The translations under genes were made by a program, and so were the position numbers. This document shows positions 24,053 through 35,012 of a stretch of 64,000 nucleotides of DNA, piece after piece. Within the stretch, counting starts at the first letter, position 1; the number at the start of each line of letters is the position of its first letter. The notes under the pieces were generated by a model. That model was not told the DNA's origin. It saw only the letters and a list, made by a program, of their open reading frames with translations, and made no database searches. Origin of the DNA: Paraspadella gotoi (taxonomy: Eukaryota; Chaetognatha); the NCBI GenBank assembly GCA_051294375.1, contig CM119264.1:26758847-26822846 (forward strand), read 5' to 3'.

Positions 24053-24477
24053 CAATTTCTGTTCAGTCCGCGAAAGAGAAAAAAACAAAAGGCCCCGTTT
24101 TCCTCTCTCGAAATTGGCCTCGCGCCTCTCGACCCTCATTCCACATCCTGGTCCGTCGGTACTTCTTACGAGTCCCCGGCTGTAACCGGGCCGTGCAGTA
24201 AACGGACCTCGTATATGAGAAGGTTCGAATGGACGATTGTTCGCCAGCGCCTCTTTCGGAGTTTGGAAGAAACTTAACAAAAGGGCAACGGAGAGTGGGA
24301 GGGAGAGAGAGAAAGTGAGATAGGGAGAGAGAGAGTGAGAGCAAGAGAGAGATTTTTTTTCTTTCGTTCATTGGACTCTGGACTCTCTCTGTCTCTCTCC
24401 TCTTCGTCTCCCTCCCGCGGCGCGGCGTTATTTACGAGAAGCGGCGTCTCTCGCGGCCGAGGGCGCCGACGCCAGGG

Positions 24478-24523
<46 letters not shown>

Positions 24524-24550
24524 AGAGAGAGAAGAGAAGAGAGAGAGAGC
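24478..24550. repeat. (GA)n microsatellite
   Basis: About 70 bp of GA with AAG interruptions, directly after a short GC-rich block (24415-24480) containing GGCGCC-like words. Confidence 0.95.
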
Positions 24551-25259
24551 AGGATGAGGACGACGATTTCCACCAGAGAACCGAGAAGAGAGAGAGAAGC
24601 TGTAAATGGAACCTGCCGCTAGGCGACCAGCGCCACCGAAAACGACGATGGCGATGCCGCTTTACGACGCCGTCGCTGCCATCGTCGGTGGCTCCGTATT
24701 TGCCCATTGCTCAATCTATCGTTGAAGAGAACTAAAACAAGTATGAGCAAACAATGTCGGATCTGCCTACGTGGATGGATTGGAATGAAATTTTGTGTGT
24801 GGGTAGGAAATTGTATGATTAATAATTATGTGGTAATCAGCTAATCCGATGGTAAATCACGATAATTCTTTCTGACCCTCAACTTGTGATCTTAACAGAT
24901 TATAACAAAATCATAACATAACAAATCATAACAGACTTGTTAATAAATCTATGAAAAAATCTATAAATCAATTAATCTACTAATGAACTCCCGACCCCGA
25001 GTAGAACGCCGACGCGAACTTTGGTCAAAGTTGACCCCAAGAAGATTGAAGATGGCGCTGGCGTCGTTGCCAGTTCCGTCGCCGGCGTCGCCGGCGTCGC
25101 GAATGAACGAAAACCAAAAATGACACGAGAGACGGCGCCGCAGGGGGTAATACCGGATCGCAAGAAACGTCTTGTTAGTGAAGGTTTTTGATATGAAGAT
25201 AAAAAAGAGATTACTAAAGACTAGGGACAAACTTTGTCAATGGAGTGGGTCAGAAGTTT

Positions 25260-25980
25260 CATTTGGGAAGGTTCCCAAAAGAAACTTCATACATTTCTGA
25301 GAAAACTTTCAATGGTCCAAAATTTTTTTAGAATGGCGAAAAGCACAAGTAATTAATTTTTTGATATTTATTTATAGATAGGAAATGTTAAAAAAAAAAT
25401 TTTTAGAATTTTTTATTTTTAAAAGCAAATTCAGATTCTTCAGATTCTTTTTTCAATATTTTGATGATAAATGGGTCAATATTAGGAAAACCTGAAAAAA
25501 TCATTCTCATCATCATCATCTGATAATTTTAATAGTTTTTGCTAATTTTCAGTTATCAAACATCAAAATTTTTAAAAGTTGTAATTACATTTTTTGCTTA
25601 AATTTTTAAGCTCTATAAGAATCAATTAAAAAAAACTAAAAATATAAAAAAAATTTCTGACATTATATAATTATATAGCAATATAATAATTTTAATTAAC
25701 GAATTACTCTTGGTTCGGAACATTTTTGTAAAAAAAAAAATTTAAATTTAAAAGGTTTGGAAGCAGTTTAAAAAGATTTCGGCTTTGGTGCCAATGAAAC
25801 TGACAACACTTGGCAAATTTTGACATTGTCAAGGCTCAAGAAAAAAAAAAATTTAGCGGAGGATCGTACCCTTGGCCTCGTTTTATTTCTTTCCGTTTAT
25901 ATCTATCGTAGCGAAGGAAAAAAAAAGGAAAAGAATAGTGAATAGAAAAGTTGACCCCAGAAATTCGTCACTTATTCTCT
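25260..25980. other. AT-rich stretch without recognisable genes
   Basis: About 700 bp dominated by A/T runs (AAAAATTTTT-like words) with no open frame above background and no splice-supported exon. Confidence 0.5.
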
Positions 25981-26696
25981 TTTGCTATCGTTTTATGTTA
26001 TGCTTATGGTAAGGAAGATTCGTCGACGAGTTTCTACAAACAAAAATAAACAAAACAAATATGGTTTTCTCTCTAAATTTTCAACGCAACGAATTGAAAG
26101 TCTCTATACAATGTTATTGATATTAATAAATAACAATAAGCATATTTTTTGGACAGAAAGAAACCAATTCTCTCCCTTAGACGAAAAGTGTCCTCGTTCA
26201 TCCAGCGCTCCTCTCAGCTCATCCTCTCTCTTCTCCTTTTTTAATCCCAACTCTTTTCTTCCCCCCCGAGTTGGCCTCTTTTGAGTTTCATTGTTAGAGA
26301 TCGGTGGAACATGGGGAGGGTAGGAGCAGCGGCCAGGTGGGTTGAGCAAGAGCAGAGCGAAGAACTGGAGCAAAAAGAGGGCGGGGGGAAGAAGGAATGT
26401 GTGCGAAATTGTGTGTGTGTGTGTGAGGGAAACGAGAGAAAAGCAGTAAATGTGTAGAAAAACAGTCGATAGAGAACGAACACAAACTGGTAAAGAAAGA
26501 AAAGTGAGAGGTAGCCGTAGCGAGTGGAGCAAAGTGAAGCGGAGCGGAAGAAGGAGCGGAACAATACCGGAGCGAAATTCATGCATTAATCATAAACGCG
26601 AATACATATTCATCCTTTGCCTTTAGACGTCGTCTCGCCGTTTAGTGCTTTGCCCTTTTTTTGAAAACCGTTTCACTCTTTGGCGTGGTGTGTGGC

Positions 26697-26701
26697 CTCT
26701 C

Positions 26702-26734
<33 letters not shown>

Positions 26735-26755
26735 TCTCTCTCTCATCTCTCTCTT
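26697..26755. repeat. (CT)n microsatellite
   Basis: About 58 bp of CT with two CA interruptions, inverted relative to the GA tract at 27038. Confidence 0.95.
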
Positions 26756-26811
26756 TCTTTCTTTCGTTCTCCGTCGCTGTCGACAAGGGCTCTCTGAATT
26801 TCCTTTCACAG

Positions 26812-26996
26812 GCGCCCCTCTTTACGAAAAACACCCATTCCCACTGACCTTTTTCCAGTTGACCACAAGATCACGCCCCACCATGGACCACCTTCCTTCA
26901 CCACTTCCTCCACCACTACCTCCACCGACAAACCCTCCTTCAATTCTTTTCCACCGCGCGCCAGTTTTGGTTCAAATCCCTGGACTATATTGCTAT
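26812..26996 (+). CDS. Candidate exon, Ser/Thr/Pro-rich, two open frames
   Basis: A good acceptor (TTTCCTTTCACAG) precedes 185 bp that is open in two frames up to a GTAAAA donor. One frame reads TPIPTDLFPVDHKITPHHGP, then a Ser/Thr-rich run and ASFGSNPW. The other reads APLYEKHPFPLTFFQLTTRS, then a Pro-rich run. I cannot choose between them and see no known domain. Confidence 0.22.
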
Positions 26997-27037
26997 GTAA
27001 AAATATCTTATTAAGTATTCCTCCTACCGGAAAGAAA

Positions 27038-27068
27038 GAGAGAGAGAGAGAGAGAGAGCAGAGCAAGG

Positions 27069-27109
<41 letters not shown>

Positions 27110-27152
27110 GAAAGAGTAAAAAGCAGAAATTTTTTTTTTTTTTTTTTTTTTT
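27038..27152. repeat. (GA)n microsatellite followed by a T25 homopolymer
   Basis: GA tracts at 27038-27059 and 27073-27105, then a short spacer and about 25 consecutive T at 27128-27152. Confidence 0.9.
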
Positions 27153-27313
27153 CTCTGAAAAGAAAACAGAGCAAACAAATAATTGCGGGAATGGTTGCAA
27201 AAATATCTTATGTCACATAAACGAGAACAAATAAGGGGAAGATAAAAATGAAAAAGAAGAAGAGATCGGGAGACAAAGTCAAGCAACTCCGTCCACATGA
27301 GACGGCACCTCAA

Positions 27314-27790
27314 TCACGGGACTTCGGGAAGCGAGCAGGTCCCCGTTCTCGCGCTGAAGGCAGACAGAAAGTCTCTCAAAAAAGTGCTTAGCGTTTGGCC
27401 GATATCTAAGCCTGCATTCGTTGCTTGGAGTTTGGCGAAATCTTTTAAGTTTGAGAAAGCATCCAGGTCCCATGCCCCGAAGGTAGTAACAACCAGAGGG
27501 ATGAAGCCAACGTCGGCCGGCAGTTTGCCTTCGTACTTAGCATGTTTGGCCTGGCGACTCGTTCCAGGGCATAGGTGGGGTTGAGGATGGTATGACCAAA
27601 ACAGTCCTGGCGAAGGGGAGGGTGACAGTAACATCAAAGGCGTGGTGGTCTTGTTCCGACATCTTTTCCAACCCACGGATTGTGAAATCCCCAGGTCTAG
27701 AGGCATCATCCGCCAGGTTCCTTTCTTCTTTGGTGGGCGCAAGTAGGCGCTGCTGAAGCAGTCGGAGCAATGGCATTCCCCGAAGGAGTT
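27314..27790 (-). pseudogene. Retroelement C-terminal domain relic, frameshifted
   Basis: On the minus strand one frame reads LLAPTKEERNLADDASRPGD, then DHHAFDVTVTLPFARTV. A second frame continues AKHAKYEGKLPADVGFIPLV and then VTTFGAWDLDAFSNLKDFAK. Together they match the order RP-x-D, then F-D-V-T-V, then K-Y, then a FIPLVV-x-TFGAWD segment, seen in C-terminal domains of reverse-transcriptase-bearing elements and related proteins in invertebrate genomes. The spacing of acidic residues and Lys recalls a PD-(D/E)XK nuclease-like fold. This is pattern recognition from family knowledge, not a search result. The conserved blocks lie in different frames and no reverse-transcriptase core is visible, so this is a decayed fragment. 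Confidence 0.6.
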
Positions 27791-28254
27791 ATGAACGGCG
27801 AATTTTGAAATAGAAATAGAGTTAAAGCAAAAATTGAGAGAAAGTAAAGAATTGGAAGCGAATAATAAGAATAACGGAAATGGAGATGACAAAGCCTTTG
27901 TCAAAGGGAAAGGGGAAAAACTTATAACGAAAAAAAATATATGAATAATAAATTAGCCTTGTTTAACCGTTTTAACAATATTGTTAGTCAACTAGAATGC
28001 CACCAATTCACCTTGGTCATTGTCATCTCTTGTCATATGGCCATTGGCCAATCTACCATCTCCTCTCATTGATGCCAATCTGTCATCTCCTATCATTGAT
28101 CTCAATTGACCATCTCCTATCATTAATACCATTCTACCATCTTCAGCGACACGAGAAATTCCTTTCCAGGCCTTCCCCCGGCGTCGTCGCCGCCCCCATC
28201 GCCGTCGCGTCTATTTCCGGCGTCGTTTTCGTCCTCGTTCGCGAAACGGCGTCT

Positions 28255-28500
28255 CGACGCCGAGATTCTCAATTCCAATTTTCGTTTCCATCGCCCCGAG
28301 AGAAGGCGCCGCCGCAAAGAAAAAGGAGCGCCGAGTAAAACTGGGAATACTCGACGCCGAGACCAGACATTTCTCAATATTCTCAATTTCGCTTTTCGTT
28401 TCCATCTCGACCACCGGAGCAGAAGCCGCGCCGCCGCAAAGAAAAGCGAAGCGCCGGCATAAGGTCGCACGAGTAAAAACTGTGAACTTCTAGGCCTCTT
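28255..28500. repeat. Local ~110-bp duplication inside copy 1
   Basis: A block TTCTCAATTCCAATTTTCGT...GCGCCGCCGCAAAGAAAAAGG at 28267-28340 recurs in altered form at about 28373-28470 (TCTCAATTTCGCTTTTCGTT, then GCGCCGCCGCAAAGAAAAGC). The corresponding part of copy 2 (38687-38775) has only one block. The two blocks differ by indels in the same style as copy 1 versus copy 2. Confidence 0.65.
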
Positions 28501-28856
28501 TGCCCACCCTACACATCTGCCCCCCCGTCCCCCCTTGTGCTCAACCAACAAAGAAGGGGCAAAGTCCGCTCATCAACTAAGCAACCACTGCTCTAGGGGA
28601 ATGCGAGCTCACTATCTATCCCTCTCCTCATCTCTACCTACCTTCCCTCGTCGTCCCTCTCTTCTCCTCTCATCTCTCTACTTCTAATCATCCTCCTTCT
28701 CCTCCTCTCTCTCCTTCGACACTTGTGCTCATGCTCGAGACCAAATTTTTTTTTTGCGGCATCACAATTTCTAATCGCAAACAAAAACTATTTTCTCGTT
28801 TCGACTTGCCGTACCGCCCGCCGCCGCGCCCAGCCCGCCGCCATCGCCGCCCGCCC

Positions 28857-28881
28857 NNNNNNNNNNNNNNNNNNNNNNNNN
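28857..28881. other. Assembly gap (25 N) inside a GCC-rich block
   Basis: The gap is flanked on both sides by CCGCCG-rich sequence. Copy 2 is continuous here (about 38995-39020) with a shorter GC-rich stretch. Confidence 0.95.
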
Positions 28882-29418
28882 CCGCCGCCGCCGCCGCCGC
28901 TGCCGACGCAGCCATCGTAGCTGCCATCAATAACAGCGCCAGGGCCGGCACAAACGGCGACGCCGCCAGCGCCGTCCTCTGTCGACGGCGCCGCGTCGAT
29001 CGTTGATCGTCGATCATATAATTGTATACTGTAGTCGAGCATTGCCTAGGTTCACCCCGCCTATAAGCATGATACTTTCAGTTGTGACCCGGTGGCTCAT
29101 TGAGTAAAGCCATCAGCTCATGGCCACAATACTTTAATTGCTCAGCTAAAATTTGTTAGCAATATAAATAAACTAAAAGTAAACAGACGCGATTTTGGGT
29201 TAATAATCCTTTCTTGTATTGTCTTTTACCACAACCGATATTGAAAATTGTTTTACCCCTTTGCGGTTTTAAGATGAGAATGTGCTTGCGTAATAGTATC
29301 AATCTGCTTTTCAACGCTGTTTTGTGTTTAGTTAGCATTTGTTTGCTTGTTTGTTTTAAAGAGAGAGAGAGAGAGGGAGAGAGAAGAGAGAGGAGAGAGA
29401 GAGAGAGACGAGGCGTCT

Positions 29419-29586
29419 NNNNNNNNNNNNNNNNNNNNNNNNNNNNNNNNNNNNNNNNNNNNNNNNNNNNNNNNNNNNNNNNNNNNNNNNNNNNNNNNNN
29501 NNNNNNNNNNNNNNNNNNNNNNNNNNNNNNNNNNNNNNNNNNNNNNNNNNNNNNNNNNNNNNNNNNNNNNNNNNNNNNNNNNNNNN
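29419..29586. other. Assembly gap (168 N) in a GA-rich stretch
   Basis: The left flank is a GA tract and the right flank is GTGTGTTTAAAGCGCCGACG. In copy 2 the corresponding interval (about 39545-39715) is continuous GA-rich sequence ending GTGTTTTAAAAGCTGCCGACG. Confidence 0.95.
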
Positions 29587-29642
29587 GTGTGTTTAAAGCG
29601 CCGACGCCATCTATTTCGCCATCCAGTTTCCCGCCATTTTTC

Positions 29643-29682
29643 TTAGTTGGTTTCTTTGGACTCGTTGCTTCCCGGTTTGTAC
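29643..29682 (-). CDS. Unrecognised minus-strand gene, terminal coding exon
   Basis: Minus-strand acceptor TTCTCGATTCTCAG, then one base completing a Trp codon from the previous exon, then YKPGSNESKETN and TAA. The phase agrees with the donor of the exon at 29871, giving a C-terminus EEHW-YKPGSNESKETN. The exon is short and the frame is decided by the upstream exon. In copy 2 the same stretch has indels that change the frame. Confidence 0.55.
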
Positions 29683-29810
29683 CTGAGAATCGAGAAAAGT
29701 CATTTTGCCGGATTCTCTTTGTATAAAAAAGGGCAAAACTGCATAATCTCTCGATTTGGCTTATCAAGTAAGAATCGTTAAAATTTAATCGCTCTAAGCA
29801 TTAAGTTTTT

Positions 29811-29863
<53 letters not shown>

Positions 29864-29870
29864 AACTCAC

Positions 29871-30036
29871 CAGTGCTCCTCGTGCACGTATTTCTTGTGC
29901 ACTGGTGCATCACTGATCTCATCCAAGTTTCCCTTTTTCGCCTTCTTCAGGACCGAGGCTTTCTCCGATCCTTTGATCGACTCGTACTCGTCGTGTTCGG
30001 TCCCAATCTCTTTCTCCATGTTCTGTCCCTGGACGT
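29871..30036 (-). CDS. Unrecognised minus-strand gene, internal exon
   Basis: The minus-strand acceptor is CTTTCCTTACCAG and the donor GTGAGT. Two bases complete a codon, then 54 codons, then two bases of a Trp codon. The peptide is charged and hydrophilic, including EKEIGTEHDEYESIKGSEKA, VLKKAKKGNLDEISD and APVHKKYVHEEHW. A lone G carried from the exon at 34045 would make GAC here, so the phases fit a direct splice across a ~4-kb intron. Composition is clearly coding-like, but I recognise no family. Location and function are unknown. Confidence 0.65.
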
Positions 30037-30583
30037 CTGGTAAGGAAAGGATAAATTAGAGGAAAGTTAAGAGAAAAATGGAGAATTGATTGAAGTCAGG
30101 TAATTTATTGCGTGATTTTGTGAAAATGAATGCTGAAATGGTGAACGAGGTGGAAAGAACTGTTCAGCAAGTCTTACGAATCAAGAACCGAAAGACATGT
30201 TGGTATTAATTAAAAATATATATACATTATACAATCGCCATCAATCTTTTATTAAACTACTAACAGCAAGCTAGAATTTAAAAAAAATACAAAAGGGAGA
30301 CAACAAATGCAGGATTTCCTGAGTATGTCGTTGTCAAAGAAATAGCTAACATGATCAGTCTTACCATACCTGAATAGACAAAAACAGACAAGTTCGCATA
30401 CAACAATAACATTTCTAATATTTGTACACTTCGACGCTTGCAAGCTCATTTCTATTTCTCCCAACTTCACCCTAATGCATAGAGTGGAGAGGGGGGGCGC
30501 CCGGGGTGGCGGGAATTAACATGGTTTGTTTACTCAAGTCGATGTGAGATTCTCCCCCAACGACTCCGCGTTTATTGCCCCCT

Positions 30584-30590
<7 letters not shown>

Positions 30591-30615
<25 letters not shown>

Positions 30616-30901
30616 GTGCTCTCTCGTCTCTCCTCTCTCTCTCTCTCCTCACCTCCTCTCTCTCTCTCTCTCTCTCTCTCTTCGCTGCTTAAAACACACC
30701 AGGTTTGACTTTAATAGCCTGCCCTCTCTTACTGCCCTGTTTCAGACACATTTTAAAATCGGATGATTACATTTATCACTCTTTTCTTTTTTCTTTTTTT
30801 TCTTTAACTTTTTTTTCCCTCTTTCTGCACTTTTTTTCGTTCCTTTTGGATAATAAACAAAAAGGAGAGAGCAAAAGATGAGAAAAGATTCATCTCTCTC
30901 T

Positions 30902-30985
<84 letters not shown>
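30591..30985. repeat. (CT)n tracts, two blocks
   Basis: CT dinucleotide at 30591-30682 and 30894-30985, with about 210 bp of mixed sequence between them. Both blocks are present in copy 2 at 40808-40910 and 41118-41205 with different lengths. Confidence 0.9.
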
Positions 30986-30987
<2 letters not shown>

Positions 30988-31754
30988 TTTATGAGCCTGG
31001 GGTTCTCCTTCGGCCCCTCAAGCGCCAACGAGAAATTTGGGTCATTTTCCCGTCGGCAATTTTTTTTTTCTACTTCTACTCCTTTTGAAGAGAATCGCTG
31101 GTGATCTATGGAAGAACTTGGAGCAGCTCCAGCATGCTGCAGCACTGGACGGCCGTCGATGCTTCCGACGACCGCAGCCGACGCCGCAGCAGCATTCTTC
31201 TAGCGTTCCTCTCTTCTTTTTTAAGCAAAACAAAAAACAAAAAAACGAGCGGCGCCGTTTTCATTCGCCTTTACCAGCTCTTCACACTTTCTACGGGGTC
31301 ATCGTTATTTTCTACCTGAATATTTACATTAACGTTGAATCAAAATGTCCAACTCCAAAAGCAATAATTCGGGCATATTTCAGCAGCCGTTTCTATAACA
31401 TCATTGTTGATCATGCAAACACAAAGGCAGCTTTCCATCGAAAATAGATAGAGACTTTGTTCATCACTCGATGAAATATTTACGCCCAAACTTCAGCAAT
31501 GGTTAGAAAACTAAAATACTTAAAAAGCGATAGTTCATCTCAAGAGTCACATATGGAGTCACACACTTTTTTTCGATTTGCGTTTTCGTCGGAGGAGACT
31601 ATCTTACACTCCCCCCCCCCTCAAAATTTGCCGAAACCAATGACCCGATAAAATTTATAAAATGTTGGAGTTTAGTCAGGTTTATTTCATTGTTTAATGT
31701 CCCTGAAGCTTAAACTCAAGGGCTGATAGCCTTAACCCTGAAAAAGTGTTCATC

Positions 31755-31832
31755 GTCGTGGTCGTCGTCGTTATCGTCGTCGTCATAGTCGTCGTCATCG
31801 TCGTCACCATCGTCGTCGTCGTCCATGTCGAT
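31755..31832. repeat. (GTC/GAC)n triplet array
   Basis: On the minus strand it reads as a run of GAC/GAT codons, in a frame with ESPWRLDCHEPFSARIDM before the Asp run and EHFFRVKAISP after it. Ordinary peptide on both sides makes an Asp-rich exon conceivable, but no clear splice sites frame it and a + strand reading is also open. The copy 2 equivalent (41965-42055) is scrambled by indels. Confidence 0.6.
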
Positions 31833-31933
31833 CCTCGCGCTAAAAGGCTCGTGACAGTCGAGTCTCCAAGGTGATTCTTCACCAAGACTTCGCCATTCAC
31901 TTTATCATGCTCTCCTCTTCTCTCCTCTCTCTC

Positions 31934-31974
<41 letters not shown>

Positions 31975-34044
31975 CTCTCCTCTTTTCACTTTCTTATTGT
32001 GCCTTCATTCTCTCTCTCCTTTCTCTCTCATCTCCCCTCTCTCTCTCCATCTCACTTATTCTCCCAAAGCCTAACATCATTTAAGATGTTCTCCCTCAGA
32101 TCAACCAAGATCATCTAAAATGATATCACATCTTAGATGATAATTATTTTCTCTTGTTCGTTACTTCGACGGCGATGAAAGACGAACATCCATCAGGCGT
32201 AGATTCTATTGCAGTTTCTCTCTCTTCCCTCAACACCCGTTGCTTTTTTCTTGCACCCTTTCATCTAATCGCCCTACCCACTTTTTTAAAGAAAATAACT
32301 ATCCGAGATTGCTTATCGAACTCATCGCCTTCTCCGCTCGCTACGCCCCCTCAAGTCTAATGTGGGGCGATCTTTGCGCACCCTTGCATCTCATTGCTTA
32401 AAAAAAAGAAAAAAAGATAGAAAGAAAGAAAGAAAGAGTCGTTGTAGTATAAAGAAGAAAAAACTGAGCGGGAAGAAAAGAAAGAGAGAAGTGAAAAAGA
32501 TAAAAAATACATTCGTATCAGATTCAGATAGGAACAAGAATTATCATCCCAGTATATGAAGTATAAAAGAAAAAAAAAGAGGAAAAAAAAATAAGAGAGG
32601 AAAAAGAAGAAGTAGAGGAAGAAGAAAAAAAGAAAAGTGAATCAAAAAAAAGAGAAGAGAAAGAAAAGAATACCTATTCAAACACTCCTCCCCATTCCCT
32701 CTCTCTCTTCCTCTTTTGAAAAAAAAATGGCGCGTATTTCTCTGTTTATTTATCCCCGTAGCAGAAAAAAAAAGCAAAAAAAAAAAAAAGAAAGAAAAAA
32801 GCAGGAGTGCATCGGAATCTCGGGGTTTTTCTCTCTAACGATGCCGGAAATCGAAACTCGCTTCCAGGTCCCGAGGGGTCAAACCTTTTTCAAATCCGCG
32901 GCCAACGGGATTTCTGAATTTCTTTCTTTTTTTTCTTTTTTTTTTTTTTGCCCTAGAACGATTATTAATAGAGGGCCGAAGGGGTTGCGCCCGGGCCGGG
33001 GTTGGGGTGGTTAAGGGTTCGGAGCTCAAGGGGGCATGGACAAAGGTAGGGAGGTAAAGGAGAAATAGGGGCAAAGAAATAAAAGAATAAGGAAGGTAAG
33101 TTACGAAAGAGGAATGCGCAGATATTTATTATGACCGGAAGGAGAGAAGCCTTGAAAAGGCAGGGGGGTGGGGGGGGCCTTGTGGATATTTAGCGTGGCG
33201 GCGCGTGGCGGCGAGCGTCGGCCCGCGCGGGCGAAAGGCAAACATGACCCACATTTCTTCTCTAGATTGACTCGAAAGTCAAAAGAGGACGGGGGAAAGA
33301 GGGGGGGGGAGGCTGGTGGGCAGAAAAGACTCAAGTATCAGAGAGGGCATTAGGTGAAGACTGAGAGTGTCGGAGAAGGTATTAGGTTAAGGTTTAAACG
33401 TGCGAGAGGGCATTGAGGGGTATCGAAGTATCAGAAAAGAGCATTGGGTTATGATAAGAGTCAGTGAGAGGGATAAGAAAAGAAAATCTAGTTAATAGAT
33501 TAAAATGTTAAAAGAGGCGGAAATGTATTTTTTTTTTTAAAAAGTGATCTAGATTCTAGAGATTTGACAAAAGTACTTGATACTTGATACTTGATAGAAA
33601 TTTTGAAGAACCGGTTATTTAGTAAGGTATCAGGGTAGGGAGCGATATTCTTCGGACTGAATGACAGAGAAAGCATATTACATATTTATTACAATAGCCT
33701 GGTCCCATATACTACTATACCGAGAGCTCGGATAGAAATGAATGAAATCTGAATAAAAGAGAGGAAAAGAAAAAAACGCTCTCTGAGTCTCTGGCGCCGG
33801 GGGAGATAAAAGATGGAATCGAGATGGAATCAAATATGGCACCGATAAGAACAGAATCGAACAAAAAAGAAGATCAACGCAAAACTTGACTCATTTCGAA
33901 TGTTCGTAATCGCTCTTTCTTTTACCAAAACCACTCAGACAATCCGATCTACGCTCTCTAAGATAACCATACCTCGAGTTCCACCCATAACCACCTTAAT
34001 CTCACCCCCCAACACCCCAACCTCTACCTTCACCCCCACCTCAC

Positions 34045-34509
34045 CGATCTGCGCCTCCAACGCGTCGCCAAAGTCGCTGGCGTCGAGAACTTTGTCGCCG
34101 GTTTTCCCTCGAGCGAAGTCGTCCCAGCGGCGCGCACGAAGCCGGCGCCATTTCAAGGCCGCGATGTCTAGAGTGGCGCGGCGGCGTCGCCCGATCCCGA
34201 TGTGAGCGAGGAAATCGGCGGCGTTGTCGATGGCCTCCGTCTTGGCTTTGTCGTCGGCGTTAATTCCCTTAGCGACGGCGTCGGTTTTGGCTTCGGACGA
34301 GACGGCGTCGGAGGCGGAGGAGGTGGCGCTTTTCTTCGTGTGAGCGGCGCTGCGGTTGGTCGTCGCCTCCGCGCCGATCGAGATCGCCTGGCGCCCGTCC
34401 AAGCCGCCACCAGTGGCGCCGCCGTACGTCATGTCGGGCATCGACTTCTTTCCCCACTGGAGGTCGGTGTCGATGCCGAAGAAGGTCCCGTCCGCCGAGT
34501 TGACGTCGC
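34045..34509 (-). CDS. Unrecognised minus-strand gene, main exon (154 codons)
   Basis: Minus-strand acceptor TTCAATTCTCCCAAG and donor GTGAGG bound 465 bp, open throughout. The two leading bases join the A left by the micro-exon at 34636 to make Ser, and one trailing G passes to the exon at 30036. The peptide contains GTFFGIDTDLQWGKKSMPD and MTYGGATGGG, an Ala/Ser/Thr/Lys-rich middle, IDNAADFLAHIGIGRRRRAT, then LKWRRLRARRWDDFARG and GDKVLDASDFGDALEAQI. The last stretch faintly resembles a degenerate EF-hand loop and helix, but the calcium-ligand positions are mostly missing. No named domain is recognised. High GC and CpG set it apart from the flanks. The copy 2 equivalent is frameshifted. Confidence 0.65.
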
Positions 34510-34635
34510 CTTGGGAGAATTGAAGGGATGAGGAAGATGATCGGGTGAGTAACGGATAACGACGTCATCGTTGGCGTTGATATTGTTTCAGCTGAATGTT
34601 ATAAAAAATAAATCATCTATACAAAGAAAACTTAC

Positions 34636-34666
34636 TTCCTGGATTTTTCTTGAAATCGTTGTCTAT
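34636..34666 (-). CDS. Unrecognised minus-strand gene, 31-bp micro-exon
   Basis: The minus strand reads an acceptor TTTCTCTCTTCAG, 31 bp, then a consensus GTAAGT donor. In phase 0 it encodes IDNDFKKNPG plus the first base of a Ser codon finished by the exon at 34509. The interval is conserved at 45072-45102 in copy 2, including the GTAAGT donor. Good splice sites on both sides and phase agreement support it despite its size. Confidence 0.55.
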
Positions 34667-34829
34667 CTGAAGAGAGAAATAAAATGACAAATTCGTTTGT
34701 TCAATGTTGATTCTCAATAAAAGTTTAAAAATTTAAAAGGTTTTAGTAGAAAACAAAAGGTAAAATTCGTTTCACTCTAAGAAAGTATAATAGAATTTTA
34801 AACTTCTATTTATTATTTATTCATTTTTC

Positions 34830-34948
34830 TTAATTCTTTGTTCTAATTCTCAAACTCATTAACGAAATTCTCGCCTCTTTTTCGAAGGTCGTTTCGCCGC
34901 CGACAACAGTCGTCATCGCCATCAACGCCACAATAAAAGCGCCGCAAA

Positions 34949-34990
<42 letters not shown>

Positions 34991-35012
34991 TGCCGCCGTT
35001 TCGACGCGCCAT
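34830..35012 (-). CDS. Candidate first exon with signal-peptide-like start
   Basis: A minus-strand ATG opens MARRNGG, a poly-Gly run from a (GCC)n array, then VCGAFIVALMAMTTVVGG, a hydrophobic core with small residues at the end resembling a signal peptide and cleavage site, then ETTFEKEARIS. It lies just upstream of the micro-exon at 34666. However, no GT donor gives the phase 0 needed to join that exon directly, so the junction is unresolved. The (GCC)n run is much shorter in copy 2. If correct, the gene encodes a secreted or membrane protein. Confidence 0.35.

Noticed and set aside
26964-26985. B-box-like GGTTCAAATCC
   Set aside because: Flanking bases do not pair into a T stem and there is no A box upstream.
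29080-29125. SINE-like GGTGGCTCATTGAGTAAAGC word
   Set aside because: Resembles a tRNA-derived A box only over a short stretch; no B box or tail, and its only second copy is in the duplicated segment.
30804-31145. Minus-strand open frame with ordinary-looking first 50 residues (LQHAGAAPSSSIDHQ)
   Set aside because: No GT donor ends the ordinary part before the frame runs into a GA repeat, and the acceptor candidate is purine-rich.
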